The notes beneath the pieces are model-generated. The model was not told the DNA's origin. It searched no databases and saw only the letters and a list, made by a program, of their open reading frames with translations. Source: Paracoccus aminovorans (GTDB lineage: Bacteria > Pseudomonadota > Alphaproteobacteria > Rhodobacterales > Rhodobacteraceae). Taken from it: a DNA stretch of 64,000 nucleotides. Below, in pieces: positions 36,225 to 43,880 of this stretch. A program made the position numbers and the translations under genes. Within the stretch, counting starts at the first letter, position 1, and each line of letters begins with the position of its first letter. Location: assembly GCF_001546115.1 (NCBI RefSeq), contig NZ_KQ955209.1, positions 1,076,643-1,140,642 on the forward strand. Direction: 5' to 3'.

Positions 36225-37365
36225 GGCGCCGCTGAAGGGGCTGCGGGTGGTCGAGCTGGCCCGCATCCTGGCCGGCCCCTGGATCGGCCAGACCCTCGCC
36301 GACCTGGGCGCCGAGGTCGTCAAGGTCGAGGCGCCCGAGGGCGACGACACCCGCCGCTGGGGTCCGCCCTTCATCGAGCGGCCGCGCGCCGATGGCAGCA
36401 TGGAAACCGTCGCCGCCTATTTCCACGCCGCGAACCGGGGCAAGACCTCGGTTACCTGCGATTTCAACGCCTCGGCCGATCTCGACCGGCTGCGCGGGCT
36501 GATCGACCAGGCCGATGTCGTGGTCGAGAACTTCAAGCTGGGCGGGTTGCGCAAGTTCGGCCTGGATTACGACACGCTTGCGGCGCGCAATCCGCGGCTG
36601 GTCTATGCCTCGATCACCGGCTTCGGCCAGGACGGGCCGCGCGCGGCGCAGCCGGGCTATGACTTCCTGATCCAGGGCATGTCGGGGATCATGGACCTGA
36701 CCGGAGACCCGGGCGGCGAGCCGCAGAAGGTCGGCGTGGCCTGGATCGACATCTTCACCGGGCTTTACGGCGTGATCGCCGTGCAGGCGGCGCTGGCGGA
36801 ACGCGAACGCTCGGGGCAGGGGCAGCATCTGGACCTGTCGCTGCTGGATTGCGGCGTGGCGGTGCTGGCGAACCAGGCGACGAATTACCTGCTGGGCGGG
36901 GTGGTGCCGCATCGCCTGGGCAATGCGCATCCGAATATCGTGCCCTATCAGCTGTTTCCGGCCTCGGACGGGCATCTCATCGTGGCCTGCGGCAATGACC
37001 GGCAATTCGCGGCGCTGTGCCGGGTGCTGGAACTGCCCGCGCTGGCGGCAGAGCCGGATTTCGCCAGCAACCCGGCCCGGGTCGCGCATCGCGACCGGCT
37101 GGTGCCCCTGCTGGCGGCGGCCACGCGCCGCTTTACCCGCGCCACCCTGATCGCGGCGCTGGAGGGTGCGGGCGTCCCCGCCGGCCCGGTCAACGACGTG
37201 GCCGAGGCCCTGGTCGACCGCCAGGTTACCGCGCGCGGCTTGCGCATCGCGCCCGAGGGCATCCCGGGGCTGCGCAGCCCGATGCGGTTTTCCCGCAGCC
37301 CGCTGGTCGCCGACCGCGCCGCCCCGGCCTTGGGCGAGGGCGAATGGCGCTTCGGCGCGGGCTAG
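36217..37365 (+). CDS. gcdG: CaiB/BaiF (type III) CoA-transferase, probably succinyl-CoA:glutarate CoA-transferase
   Basis: 382-residue class III CoA-transferase. N-terminal [20 protein letters not shown] and [20 protein letters not shown] are diagnostic, with the catalytic aspartate in [19 protein letters not shown] (about residue 148-150). It should activate glutarate to glutaryl-CoA for the upstream dehydrogenase. The start is taken as TTG at 36217, overlapping gcdH by eight bases; this is the only sensible start before the [10 protein letters not shown] motif. It ends two bases before the convergent qhpG gene. Confidence 0.87.
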   Translation: MAEAPLKGLRVVELARILAGPWIGQTLADLGAEVVKVEAPEGDDTRRWGPPFIERPRADGSMETVAAYFHAANRGKTSVTCDFNASADLDRLRGLIDQADVVVENFKLGGLRKFGLDYDTLAARNPRLVYASITGFGQDGPRAAQPGYDFLIQGMSGIMDLTGDPGGEPQKVGVAWIDIFTGLYGVIAVQAALAERERSGQGQHLDLSLLDCGVAVLANQATNYLLGGVVPHRLGNAHPNIVPYQLFPASDGHLIVACGNDRQFAALCRVLELPALAAEPDFASNPARVAHRDRLVPLLAAATRRFTRATLIAALEGAGVPAGPVNDVAEALVDRQVTARGLRIAPEGIPGLRSPMRFSRSPLVADRAAPALGEGEWRFGAG

Positions 37366-37367
37366 GC

Positions 37368-38609
37368 TCAGCCCGCCGCGATCTGTCGCGCCACGGCCTC
37401 GCCCGCCGCGCCCCAGCGCGCGACCAGCCCGGCCGGCCCCTGCACCTGCCACAGCCGAAAGGCCTCGGCGGCCGGGATGGTGCCGAACCAGCCGACGCCC
37501 TGCGGCGCGGCGGCGGTGCGCAGCACCTCGCGCTCGGCCAAAAGCCCGTTCTCGACCACCACGGCGGCGGCGATCTCGGGGCGGGGCGGAGCGTCGGAGG
37601 CCGGCAGGTCGTCCGGAAAGTCCAGGCGGGCGCGCCAGAACGGCTGGTCGCGGAAACGCGGCTCGGCGCGCAGGAAATCGCGGCCGACGCGGGCCTGGTG
37701 CAGGCTGGTCTCATGCGCGCGCCGCATCAGGAAGCGCCGGCACAAGGCGCCGTCGCCCGGCCGCGCCGCCAGCGTGCGGCGCACGGCGGCGACCGCCAGC
37801 GCGCTGGACACCGCCCAGAACTGGCCGTGGCCCGAGAGCGGATCCATCGCCGCCAGCGCATCCCCGACCGGCAACAGGGAAAGGTCGCCCAGCGGCCGGG
37901 GCAGGCGCGGCGCCGCCTCGCGCGCCAGCACCGGGCCGATCAGCGGGGCGCCGGCCAGTGTCGGCTCGGCGGCGGCCATGGCGGCCGACAGGCGCTGACC
38001 CGGCCCGCGCGACCCCGATCCATCCTGACCCGCCGCATCCATCAGCGCCTGCACCCAGACCCGGCCGTCGGGCAGCGCCACCCGCCACAGCCAGCCACCG
38101 GCATGGGCGGCCAGCCGAATGCCGGGCGGCAGATCGGCCCGCGTCCAGCCGGACAGCGCCAGTGTCGCCGGCGCCTTGCCCGGTCCCGCCGGCGCCGCCC
38201 GGCCCCGGGCGTCGATGACCAGCGGCGCCCGCAGCCGCCCGTCGCTCAGCACGACGCCGCCCGGCTCGGGGCGGCCATTGCCCGCGACCAGCCGGGCACC
38301 CGCCGCCTGCGCGCAGCCGCGCAGATGCGCGTCGAGGGCGGCGCGCTCGACCACCCGCTCGCTGTTGCCTTCGCTGATGCCTGCCCAGTCCACCTGCCGG
38401 CGCAGCGGCCCCAGGATGCCGTGAAACCCCGCGAGCAGCCCCTGGCCGTCCAGCCAGCGATGCAGCCGCGGGCTCAGCCCCTCGGGGCGGGGCCGGCTGC
38501 GGCCGGGATCGACCAGCAGCACGCGAAGCCCGTCGCGCGCGGCAAGCCAGGCCGAGATCGCCCCGGCCGGACCGCCGCCCAGCACGATCAGATCGGCGTC
38601 ATGCGCCAT
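37368..38609 (-). CDS. qhpG: QhpG, flavin-dependent monooxygenase for CTQ biogenesis
   Basis: 413-residue FAD monooxygenase of the halogenase/hydroxylase type. It starts MAHDADLIVLGGGPAGAISA (dinucleotide motif GGGPAG at 11-16) and has the second FAD motif LLPVGDALAAMDPLSGHGQF. In Paracoccus denitrificans QhpG hydroxylates the tryptophan of the cross-linked QhpC peptide during formation of the cysteine tryptophylquinone cofactor. It diverges from qhpA across 201 bases that carry a paired repeat element. The much longer in-frame extension upstream is an antisense artefact of qhpA. Its stop faces the gcdG stop. Confidence 0.92.
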   Translation of the reverse strand: MAHDADLIVLGGGPAGAISAWLAARDGLRVLLVDPGRSRPRPEGLSPRLHRWLDGQGLLAGFHGILGPLRRQVDWAGISEGNSERVVERAALDAHLRGCAQAAGARLVAGNGRPEPGGVVLSDGRLRAPLVIDARGRAAPAGPGKAPATLALSGWTRADLPPGIRLAAHAGGWLWRVALPDGRVWVQALMDAAGQDGSGSRGPGQRLSAAMAAAEPTLAGAPLIGPVLAREAAPRLPRPLGDLSLLPVGDALAAMDPLSGHGQFWAVSSALAVAAVRRTLAARPGDGALCRRFLMRRAHETSLHQARVGRDFLRAEPRFRDQPFWRARLDFPDDLPASDAPPRPEIAAAVVVENGLLAEREVLRTAAAPQGVGWFGTIPAAEAFRLWQVQGPAGLVARWGAAGEAVARQIAAG

Positions 38610-38668
38610 CCGCGCCCCCTTGCTGCCGGTGTTTTCGGAAGTCTGGCCCGCAGCAGCGGCGGCGGACC

Positions 38669-38683
38669 TGACATTTCCGGCCA
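38669..38683 (+). promoter_or_regulatory. Candidate QhpR operator, site A (qhpG/qhpA spacer)
   Basis: TGACATTTCCGGCCA, 60 bases upstream of qhpG and 128 bases upstream of qhpA. An identical 15-base copy lies upstream of qhpR (46685-46699), and an inverted 13-of-15 copy lies 32 bases away (38716-38730). AraC-family regulators often bind paired sites at a distance; assignment to QhpR is inference. Confidence 0.5.
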
Positions 38684-38715
38684 AAGCCGGCCGGCGCGAC
38701 GATCTGTCGCGATTC

Positions 38716-38730
38716 TGGCCGGGAATGACA
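38716..38730 (-). promoter_or_regulatory. Candidate QhpR operator, site B (qhpG/qhpA spacer)
   Basis: Reads TGTCATTCCCGGCCA on the minus strand, forming an inverted pair with site A. Extended to 18 bases (TTGTCATTCCCGGCCAGA) it matches the copy near qhpR at 16 positions. It lies 81 bases upstream of the qhpA start, a fitting place for an activator. Confidence 0.5.
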
Positions 38731-38810
38731 AGAATCCAATCCGCCCCGGCGCTTTTCTGGACCCTATCGCAATCGGGGCCCGCGCGCCCTGACGAGCCAG
38801 AGGAGCCGAC

Positions 38811-40349
38811 ATGAAGCCACTCACCCGAATCGCGCTGGTCTCGGCCACAGCCCTTGCCGCCGCCGTGCCGGCGCTGGCGGTGACCGGCGAGGAGGTGTTG
38901 CAGAACGCCTGCGCCGCCTGCCACGTCAAGCACGAGGACGGAAGCTGGGAACGCATCGACGCCGCGCGCAAGACGCCCGAGGGCTGGGACATGACCGTGA
39001 CCCGGATGATGCGCAACCACGGCGTCGCGCTGGAGCCCGAGGAACGCAGCGCCATCGTGCGCTACCTCTCGGACACCCGCGGCCTGTCGCTGGCCGAGAC
39101 CGAGGGCCGCCGCTATATCCTGGAACGCGAGCCGGTGGCCTTCGACGAGGGCCCGGACGTGCAGATGACCCAGACCTGCGGTCGCTGCCATTCCTATGCC
39201 CGCGTGGCGCTGCAACGCCGCACGGCCGAGGACTGGACGCATCTGGTGAACTTCCACCTGGGCCAGTTCCCGACCCTGGAATACCAGGCGCTGGCGCGGG
39301 ACCGCGACTGGTGGGGCATCGCCCAGGCCGAGATCATGCCCTTCCTGGCCAAGACCTATCCCTTGGGCGAGCCGGTCGGGCCCTTCGCGGGCGATGCCTC
39401 GGGCCGCTATGTGCTGGCCGGGCGCCAGCCGGGGCGCGGCGACTATACCGGCGCGCTGGTCGTGACCAGGGCCGGCGAGGATTACCAGGTGACCATGCAG
39501 CTGGACTTCGCCGACGGCAGCGAAAGCTACAGCGGCAGCGGCCGGATCCTGGGCGAGGGCGAATGGCGCGCGACGCTGACCGACGGCAAGACCCAGATCC
39601 GCCAGGTCTTTGCCTTCCGGGACGGCCGCTTCGACGGGCGCTGGTATCACGCCGACAGCGACGTGATCGGCGGCCGGCTGGCCGCGGTTCGCCCGGATGC
39701 CGCGCCGCAGGTTCTGGCCGCCCAGCCCGCCCGGCTGAAGATCGGCGCCCCGACCGAGATCCGGGTTGCGGGCGCCGGCCTCTCCGATGCGCTGACCCTG
39801 CCCGAAGGCGTGACCGGCCGGGTGCAATCGGTCAAGGACGGCGTCGCGGTGCTGGAACTGACGGCGGCAGGCGCGGCCGGGCCGGTCTCGGTCCAGCTGG
39901 GCGGGCAGGCGGTCGAACTGGTCGCCTATGACCGCCCCGACCGCATCAGCATCTCGCCCGAGATGGCGATGGCGCGCATTGGCGGCAATGGCGGGCCGAT
40001 CCCCAAGGCGCCGGCGCAGTTCGAGGCCCTGGGCTGGCTTGACGGCGCCGACGGCAAGCCGGCGACCGAGGACGACATTCCGCTGGGCGCCTTCCCGGCC
40101 GCCTGGGCGGTGGACAACTTCGACGAGGAGGCCATTGCGATGCAGGACGCGAAATATTCGGGCTCGATCGACGACACCGGGCTCTTCATGCCGGCCGACG
40201 CCGGGCCGAACCCCGAGCGCCCGCGCCAGACCAACAACGCGGGCAATCTCAAGGTGATCGCCACCGTCACCGAGGGCGATCAGCCGCTGAGTGCCGAGGC
40301 GCATCTCTACGCCACGGTCCAGCGCTTCGTCGACGCGCCGATCCGGTGA
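38811..40349 (+). CDS. qhpA: Quinohemoprotein amine dehydrogenase alpha subunit (di-heme cytochrome)
   Basis: 512-residue periplasmic subunit with a signal peptide (cleavage about residue 23, after VPALA). The N-terminal cytochrome c domain has two heme motifs, CAACH (34-38) and CGRCH (123-127); several beta-rich domains follow, as in the 60-kDa alpha subunit. It passes electrons from the CTQ cofactor of QhpC to periplasmic acceptors (cytochrome c550 or azurin-type). First gene of qhpADCBEF; the ATG follows a GAGGAG site. Expression is probably induced by primary amines through QhpR. Confidence 0.95.
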   Translation: MKPLTRIALVSATALAAAVPALAVTGEEVLQNACAACHVKHEDGSWERIDAARKTPEGWDMTVTRMMRNHGVALEPEERSAIVRYLSDTRGLSLAETEGRRYILEREPVAFDEGPDVQMTQTCGRCHSYARVALQRRTAEDWTHLVNFHLGQFPTLEYQALARDRDWWGIAQAEIMPFLAKTYPLGEPVGPFAGDASGRYVLAGRQPGRGDYTGALVVTRAGEDYQVTMQLDFADGSESYSGSGRILGEGEWRATLTDGKTQIRQVFAFRDGRFDGRWYHADSDVIGGRLAAVRPDAAPQVLAAQPARLKIGAPTEIRVAGAGLSDALTLPEGVTGRVQSVKDGVAVLELTAAGAAGPVSVQLGGQAVELVAYDRPDRISISPEMAMARIGGNGGPIPKAPAQFEALGWLDGADGKPATEDDIPLGAFPAAWAVDNFDEEAIAMQDAKYSGSIDDTGLFMPADAGPNPERPRQTNNAGNLKVIATVTEGDQPLSAEAHLYATVQRFVDAPIR

Positions 40350-40353
40350 CGCC

Positions 40354-41811
40354 ATGGGAGCCCTGACCCTGATCCGCCACAATGCCTACCGTGTCGATGT
40401 CGACGGCCATGCCATGCTGATGCATGTGCCGACGACCAGCCTGTTCGAGCTCGACGGCGTGGCGCGCGACGTCTACGACCTGTTCCGCCGCTCGCCCGCC
40501 GTCGATCCCGATGTGATGCGCGCCGAGCTGGGCGCGCATCACGCCCCCGACACCCTGGCCGACTGCCTGCACAGCTTCCTGGCGCTCGACATCCTGCGCG
40601 ATGCCGATGCGGCGGACACCCCGCGCCCCATCGCGAAGGTCGAGGAGATCCCGCTGTCCACGATCATCCTGAACGTGAACACCGGCTGCAACCTGGCCTG
40701 CACCTATTGCTACAAGGAAGACCTGACCACCCCCGCCAAGGGCCAGAAGATGGGCTTTCAGACGGCGCGCGCCAGTTTCGAGCTGCTGCTGAAGCAGGCC
40801 CATGCCCGCGACCGGGTGAACGTGGTGTTCTTCGGCGGCGAGCCGCTGTCGAACATGCCGCTGATCCGCGAGGTGGTGGCCTATGCGCTGCCGCGCGCGG
40901 CCGAGCTGGGCAAGACGGTCGATTTCTCGCTGACCACCAATGCGACGCTCTTGACGCCGGAACTGGTGGACTGGTTCGACGCGCATCGCTTTGCGCTGAC
41001 GGTCAGCATGGACGGCCCCAAGGCGCTGCATGACGCGAACCGCAAGACCGTGGGCGGCAAGGGCACCTATGACCTGGTGGCGCGCAATGTGCGCATGCTG
41101 CTTTCGCGCTATCGCTCGCGCCCGGTCGGCGTGCGGGTGACGCTGACGCGCGGCGTGACCGACGTCATCGGCATCCACGACCACCTGAAGAACGAACTGG
41201 GCTTTCACGAGGTCGGCTTCGGCCCGGCGACCTCGGGGCCGATCGCGGTCTTCAACCTGGACCAGGAGGCGCTGAAGCGCGCCTTCGAGGACATGAAGAC
41301 CCTGGGCCGGCGCTATGTCGAGGCCGCCTGCCGGGGCGAGAACATCGGATTCTCGAATATGCACCAGCTTCTGACCGATATCGCCCAGGGCACCAAGAAG
41401 GCGGTGCCCTGCGGTGCGGGCCTGGGGATGCTCGCCGTCGACAAGGAGGGCGAGCTGCACCTCTGCCACCGCTTCGTCGGCTCGAACCAGCCGACCTATG
41501 GCAATGTCGAGACCGGCATCGACATCCCCAAGCTCGCCGGCTTCATCGAGACCGCGCAGGACCGCAGCGCCTTCGGCTGCAAGACCTGCCGCATCCGCAG
41601 CATCTGCGCCGGCGGCTGCTATCACGAAAGCTATGCCCGGCAAGGCGATCCCTTCGCGCCGGTCTGGCATTACTGCGACCTGATGCGGGACTGGGTCGAT
41701 TTCGGCATCGAATCCTATGTCCGCATCATGCAGGCCAACCCGTCCTTCTTCCGCAGCCAATTGGAACCCCGGATCACCCGGTCCGGCCCAGCAAGGGAGC
41801 ATCTGCAATGA
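40354..41811 (+). CDS. qhpD: QhpD, radical SAM enzyme forming thioether cross-links in QhpC
   Basis: 485-residue SPASM-type radical SAM protein. The SAM cluster motif CNLACTYC has cysteines at 112, 116 and 119. Seven more cysteines (353, 371, 409, 412, 418, 422, 441) match the auxiliary clusters of the SPASM region, with the [14 protein letters not shown] block diagnostic. The N-terminal about 90 residues resemble a peptide-recognition domain. It links three cysteines of QhpC to aspartate or glutamate side chains in the cytoplasm. The start at 40354, four bases after qhpA, was preferred over an in-frame upstream Met inside qhpA. Its stop overlaps the qhpC start (ATGA). Confidence 0.95.
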   Translation: MGALTLIRHNAYRVDVDGHAMLMHVPTTSLFELDGVARDVYDLFRRSPAVDPDVMRAELGAHHAPDTLADCLHSFLALDILRDADAADTPRPIAKVEEIPLSTIILNVNTGCNLACTYCYKEDLTTPAKGQKMGFQTARASFELLLKQAHARDRVNVVFFGGEPLSNMPLIREVVAYALPRAAELGKTVDFSLTTNATLLTPELVDWFDAHRFALTVSMDGPKALHDANRKTVGGKGTYDLVARNVRMLLSRYRSRPVGVRVTLTRGVTDVIGIHDHLKNELGFHEVGFGPATSGPIAVFNLDQEALKRAFEDMKTLGRRYVEAACRGENIGFSNMHQLLTDIAQGTKKAVPCGAGLGMLAVDKEGELHLCHRFVGSNQPTYGNVETGIDIPKLAGFIETAQDRSAFGCKTCRIRSICAGGCYHESYARQGDPFAPVWHYCDLMRDWVDFGIESYVRIMQANPSFFRSQLEPRITRSGPAREHLQ

Positions 41812-42140
41812 AACATCTGATCCCCGCCAACGCCAAGGCGAAGGCCTTCGTCGAAGCCGAGGCCCTGGGCCGCGAGGAGGAGGTCGTGGCAATGAATTCG
41901 CTGGTCGGCTGCACCACCTCCTTCGACCCGGGCTGGGAGGTGGACGCCTTCGGCGCCGTCTCGAACCTGTGCCAGCCGATGGAGGCCGACCTGTATGGCT
42001 GCGCCGATCCCTGCTGGTGGCCGGCGCAGGTGGCCGACACGCTCAACACCTATCCGAACTGGAGCGCCGGCGCCGAGGACGTCATGCAGGACTGGCGCAA
42101 GCTGCAATCGGTGTTCCCGGAAACGAAAGGCTCGTCCTGA
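41808..42140 (+). CDS. qhpC: Quinohemoprotein amine dehydrogenase gamma subunit precursor (CTQ carrier)
   Basis: 110-residue ribosomally made precursor: a 28-residue leader ([20 protein letters not shown], then GREEEVVA) and a mature part beginning MNSLVGC. In mature numbering every modified residue is present: cross-link pairs Cys7-Glu16, Cys27-Asp33 and Cys41-Asp49, and the CTQ pair Cys37 and Trp43. QhpD and QhpG modify it, QhpE removes the leader and QhpF is thought to export it. It overlaps qhpD at the start and qhpB at the stop, so the stoichiometry is set by coupled translation. Confidence 0.96.
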   Translation: MKHLIPANAKAKAFVEAEALGREEEVVAMNSLVGCTTSFDPGWEVDAFGAVSNLCQPMEADLYGCADPCWWPAQVADTLNTYPNWSAGAEDVMQDWRKLQSVFPETKGSS

Positions 42141-43210
42141 TGCGCAAATCCCTGATGCTTGCGGCCGCGCTGGCGCTGGCCGGCCCGGCCGCCGCGCATG
42201 ACTACATCCTGGCACCGGCGCGGCCCAACAAGCTGGTCGTGGTCGATACCCAGAAGATGGCGGTCGAGAAGGTGATCGAGATCGACGACGCCGGCCCCAC
42301 GCCCATGGTGCCGATGGTCGCGCCGGGCGGCAGGATCGCCTATGCCACCGTCAACAAGTCCGAAAGCCTGGTCAAGGTCGATCTCGTGACCGGCGAGACG
42401 CTGGGCCGCATCGACCTGTCCACCCCCGAGGAGCGGGTGAAAAGCCTGTTCGGCGCGACGCTTTCCCCCGACGGCAAGACGCTGGCGGTCTATGAAAGCC
42501 CGGTGAAGCTGGCGCCGACGCATTTCGAGGTCCAGCCCACCCGCATCGCGCTTTACGACGCCGAGACGCTGGCGCTGAAGACCCGCTTCGAAGCGCCGCG
42601 CCAGGTCACGCTGCTGGCCTATTCGCTGGACGGGACCAGGCTTTACGGCCTGGGCCGCGCCATGCATGTGCTGGACGCCGCCACCGGCAAGCCGATCGAG
42701 GACAAGCCGATCCAGAGCTGGCAACCCGAGACCTATGCCCAGCCCGACGTGCTGGCGGTCTGGAGCCAGCATGAAAGCTCGGGCGTGATGGCGGTGCCGT
42801 TCTACACCTCGCGCAAGGACATGGATGCGGCCGATCCGCAGGCCTATCGCACCGGCATGCTGACCATGGACCTGGGCAGCGGCGACATGGCCATGCGCGA
42901 GGTCCGGGTGATGGACGTGTTCTATTTCTCGACCGCCGTGAACCCGGCCAAGGACCGCGCCTTCGGCGCCTATAACGTGCTCGAAAGCTTCGACCTGGTG
43001 AACGACACGTCGCTCAAGCGCGTGGACCTGCCGCACAGCTATTACTCGGTCAACGTCAGTTCGGACGGCAAGACGGTCTGGCTCGGCGGCGCGCTGGGGG
43101 ATCTGGCGGCCTATGACGCCGAGACGCTGGAAAAGAAGGGCCAGGTCGACCTGCCGGCGAATGCCTCGATGTCGCTCGCCTCGGTGCGGCTGTTCCAGCG
43201 GGACGAATGA
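42140..43210 (+). CDS. qhpB: Quinohemoprotein amine dehydrogenase beta subunit
   Basis: 356-residue exported beta-propeller subunit. A signal peptide ([20 protein letters not shown], cleavage about residue 19) precedes seven repeat-like blades, for example KLVVVDTQKMAVEKVIEI, IAYATVNKSESLVKVDLVTG and VNVSSDGKTVWLGGALGDLA. The same fold is found in the methylamine dehydrogenase heavy subunit. It helps enclose the CTQ active site of QhpC. The ATG overlaps the qhpC stop as TGATG; longer in-frame starts run through qhpC in another frame and are not credible. Confidence 0.95.
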   Translation: MRKSLMLAAALALAGPAAAHDYILAPARPNKLVVVDTQKMAVEKVIEIDDAGPTPMVPMVAPGGRIAYATVNKSESLVKVDLVTGETLGRIDLSTPEERVKSLFGATLSPDGKTLAVYESPVKLAPTHFEVQPTRIALYDAETLALKTRFEAPRQVTLLAYSLDGTRLYGLGRAMHVLDAATGKPIEDKPIQSWQPETYAQPDVLAVWSQHESSGVMAVPFYTSRKDMDAADPQAYRTGMLTMDLGSGDMAMREVRVMDVFYFSTAVNPAKDRAFGAYNVLESFDLVNDTSLKRVDLPHSYYSVNVSSDGKTVWLGGALGDLAAYDAETLEKKGQVDLPANASMSLASVRLFQRDE

Positions 43211-43211
43211 C

Positions 43212-43880
43212 ATGCTGCGGGTCGGCGTGATCGACAGCGGCCCCGGCCCCGACGATCCGCTGGACCCGGCCCGCGCCTTCCTGGCCGACGGCTCGGTCGC
43301 GCCGGCGCGGCCCGACGGGCTGGGCCATGGCACCGCCGTCGCCGCGATCATCCGCCGCGCCTGCCCGGGCGCGGCGATCCTGCATGCGCAGGTCTTCGAC
43401 GACCGCCCGGTGACCAGCGCGCTGCGCATCGCCGCCGCGCTGCGCTGGTTTCACGCCATGGGCGCCGAACGGCCCCAGGTGATCTGCATGAGCCTGGGCC
43501 TGGCCGCCGACCGCGCGCCGCTGCGCGCGGCCTGCGCGGCGCTGCTGGGGCAGGGCGCCGTGCTGGTCGCGGCCCATCCCGCGCGCGGCGCGGCCTGTTT
43601 CCCCGCCGCCTATCCCGGCGTGATCGCCGCCACCGGCGACGCCCGCTGCGGCTGGGACGAACTCTCGCAACTCGGCCCGGCGCTGTTCGGTGCCTGGTGC
43701 AATTCGCCCGAGCATGGCGCCATCGGCATGGGCGGCGCCAGCATCGGCGCGGCCCGCATCGCCGGACACCTGGCGGCGATCTTGGCCGCGACCGGGCCGC
43801 TGGACGGGACTGCCGCGGTGGCGGCGCTTGCGGCCCGTGCCTGCCATCACGGTGCGGAAAGGAAGCGCGCCGATGGCTAG
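43212..43880 (+). CDS. qhpE: QhpE, subtilisin-like protease removing the QhpC leader
   Basis: 222-residue intracellular S8-family protease, shorter than typical subtilisins and without signal peptide or propeptide. Catalytic triad candidates are Asp8 (VGVIDSG), His39 (GLGHGTAVAAI) and Ser177 (GMGGASIGAARIAGHLA). The canonical oxyanion-hole asparagine (normally AAGN) is not seen: the equivalent strand reads VLVAAHPARGAACFPAAYPG. QhpE cleaves the 28-residue leader from cross-linked QhpC. It begins one base after the qhpB stop and overlaps the qhpF start by eight bases. Confidence 0.92.
   Translation: MLRVGVIDSGPGPDDPLDPARAFLADGSVAPARPDGLGHGTAVAAIIRRACPGAAILHAQVFDDRPVTSALRIAAALRWFHAMGAERPQVICMSLGLAADRAPLRAACAALLGQGAVLVAAHPARGAACFPAAYPGVIAATGDARCGWDELSQLGPALFGAWCNSPEHGAIGMGGASIGAARIAGHLAAILAATGPLDGTAAVAALAARACHHGAERKRADG

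Noticed and set aside
38610..40382. Long in-frame upstream extension of qhpG
   Set aside because: It covers the divergent promoter region and is antisense to qhpA; the dinucleotide motif begins just after the Met at 38609.
41717..42139. In-frame upstream extension of qhpB
   Set aside because: It would read through qhpC in another frame and would destroy the clear signal peptide that starts at 42140.
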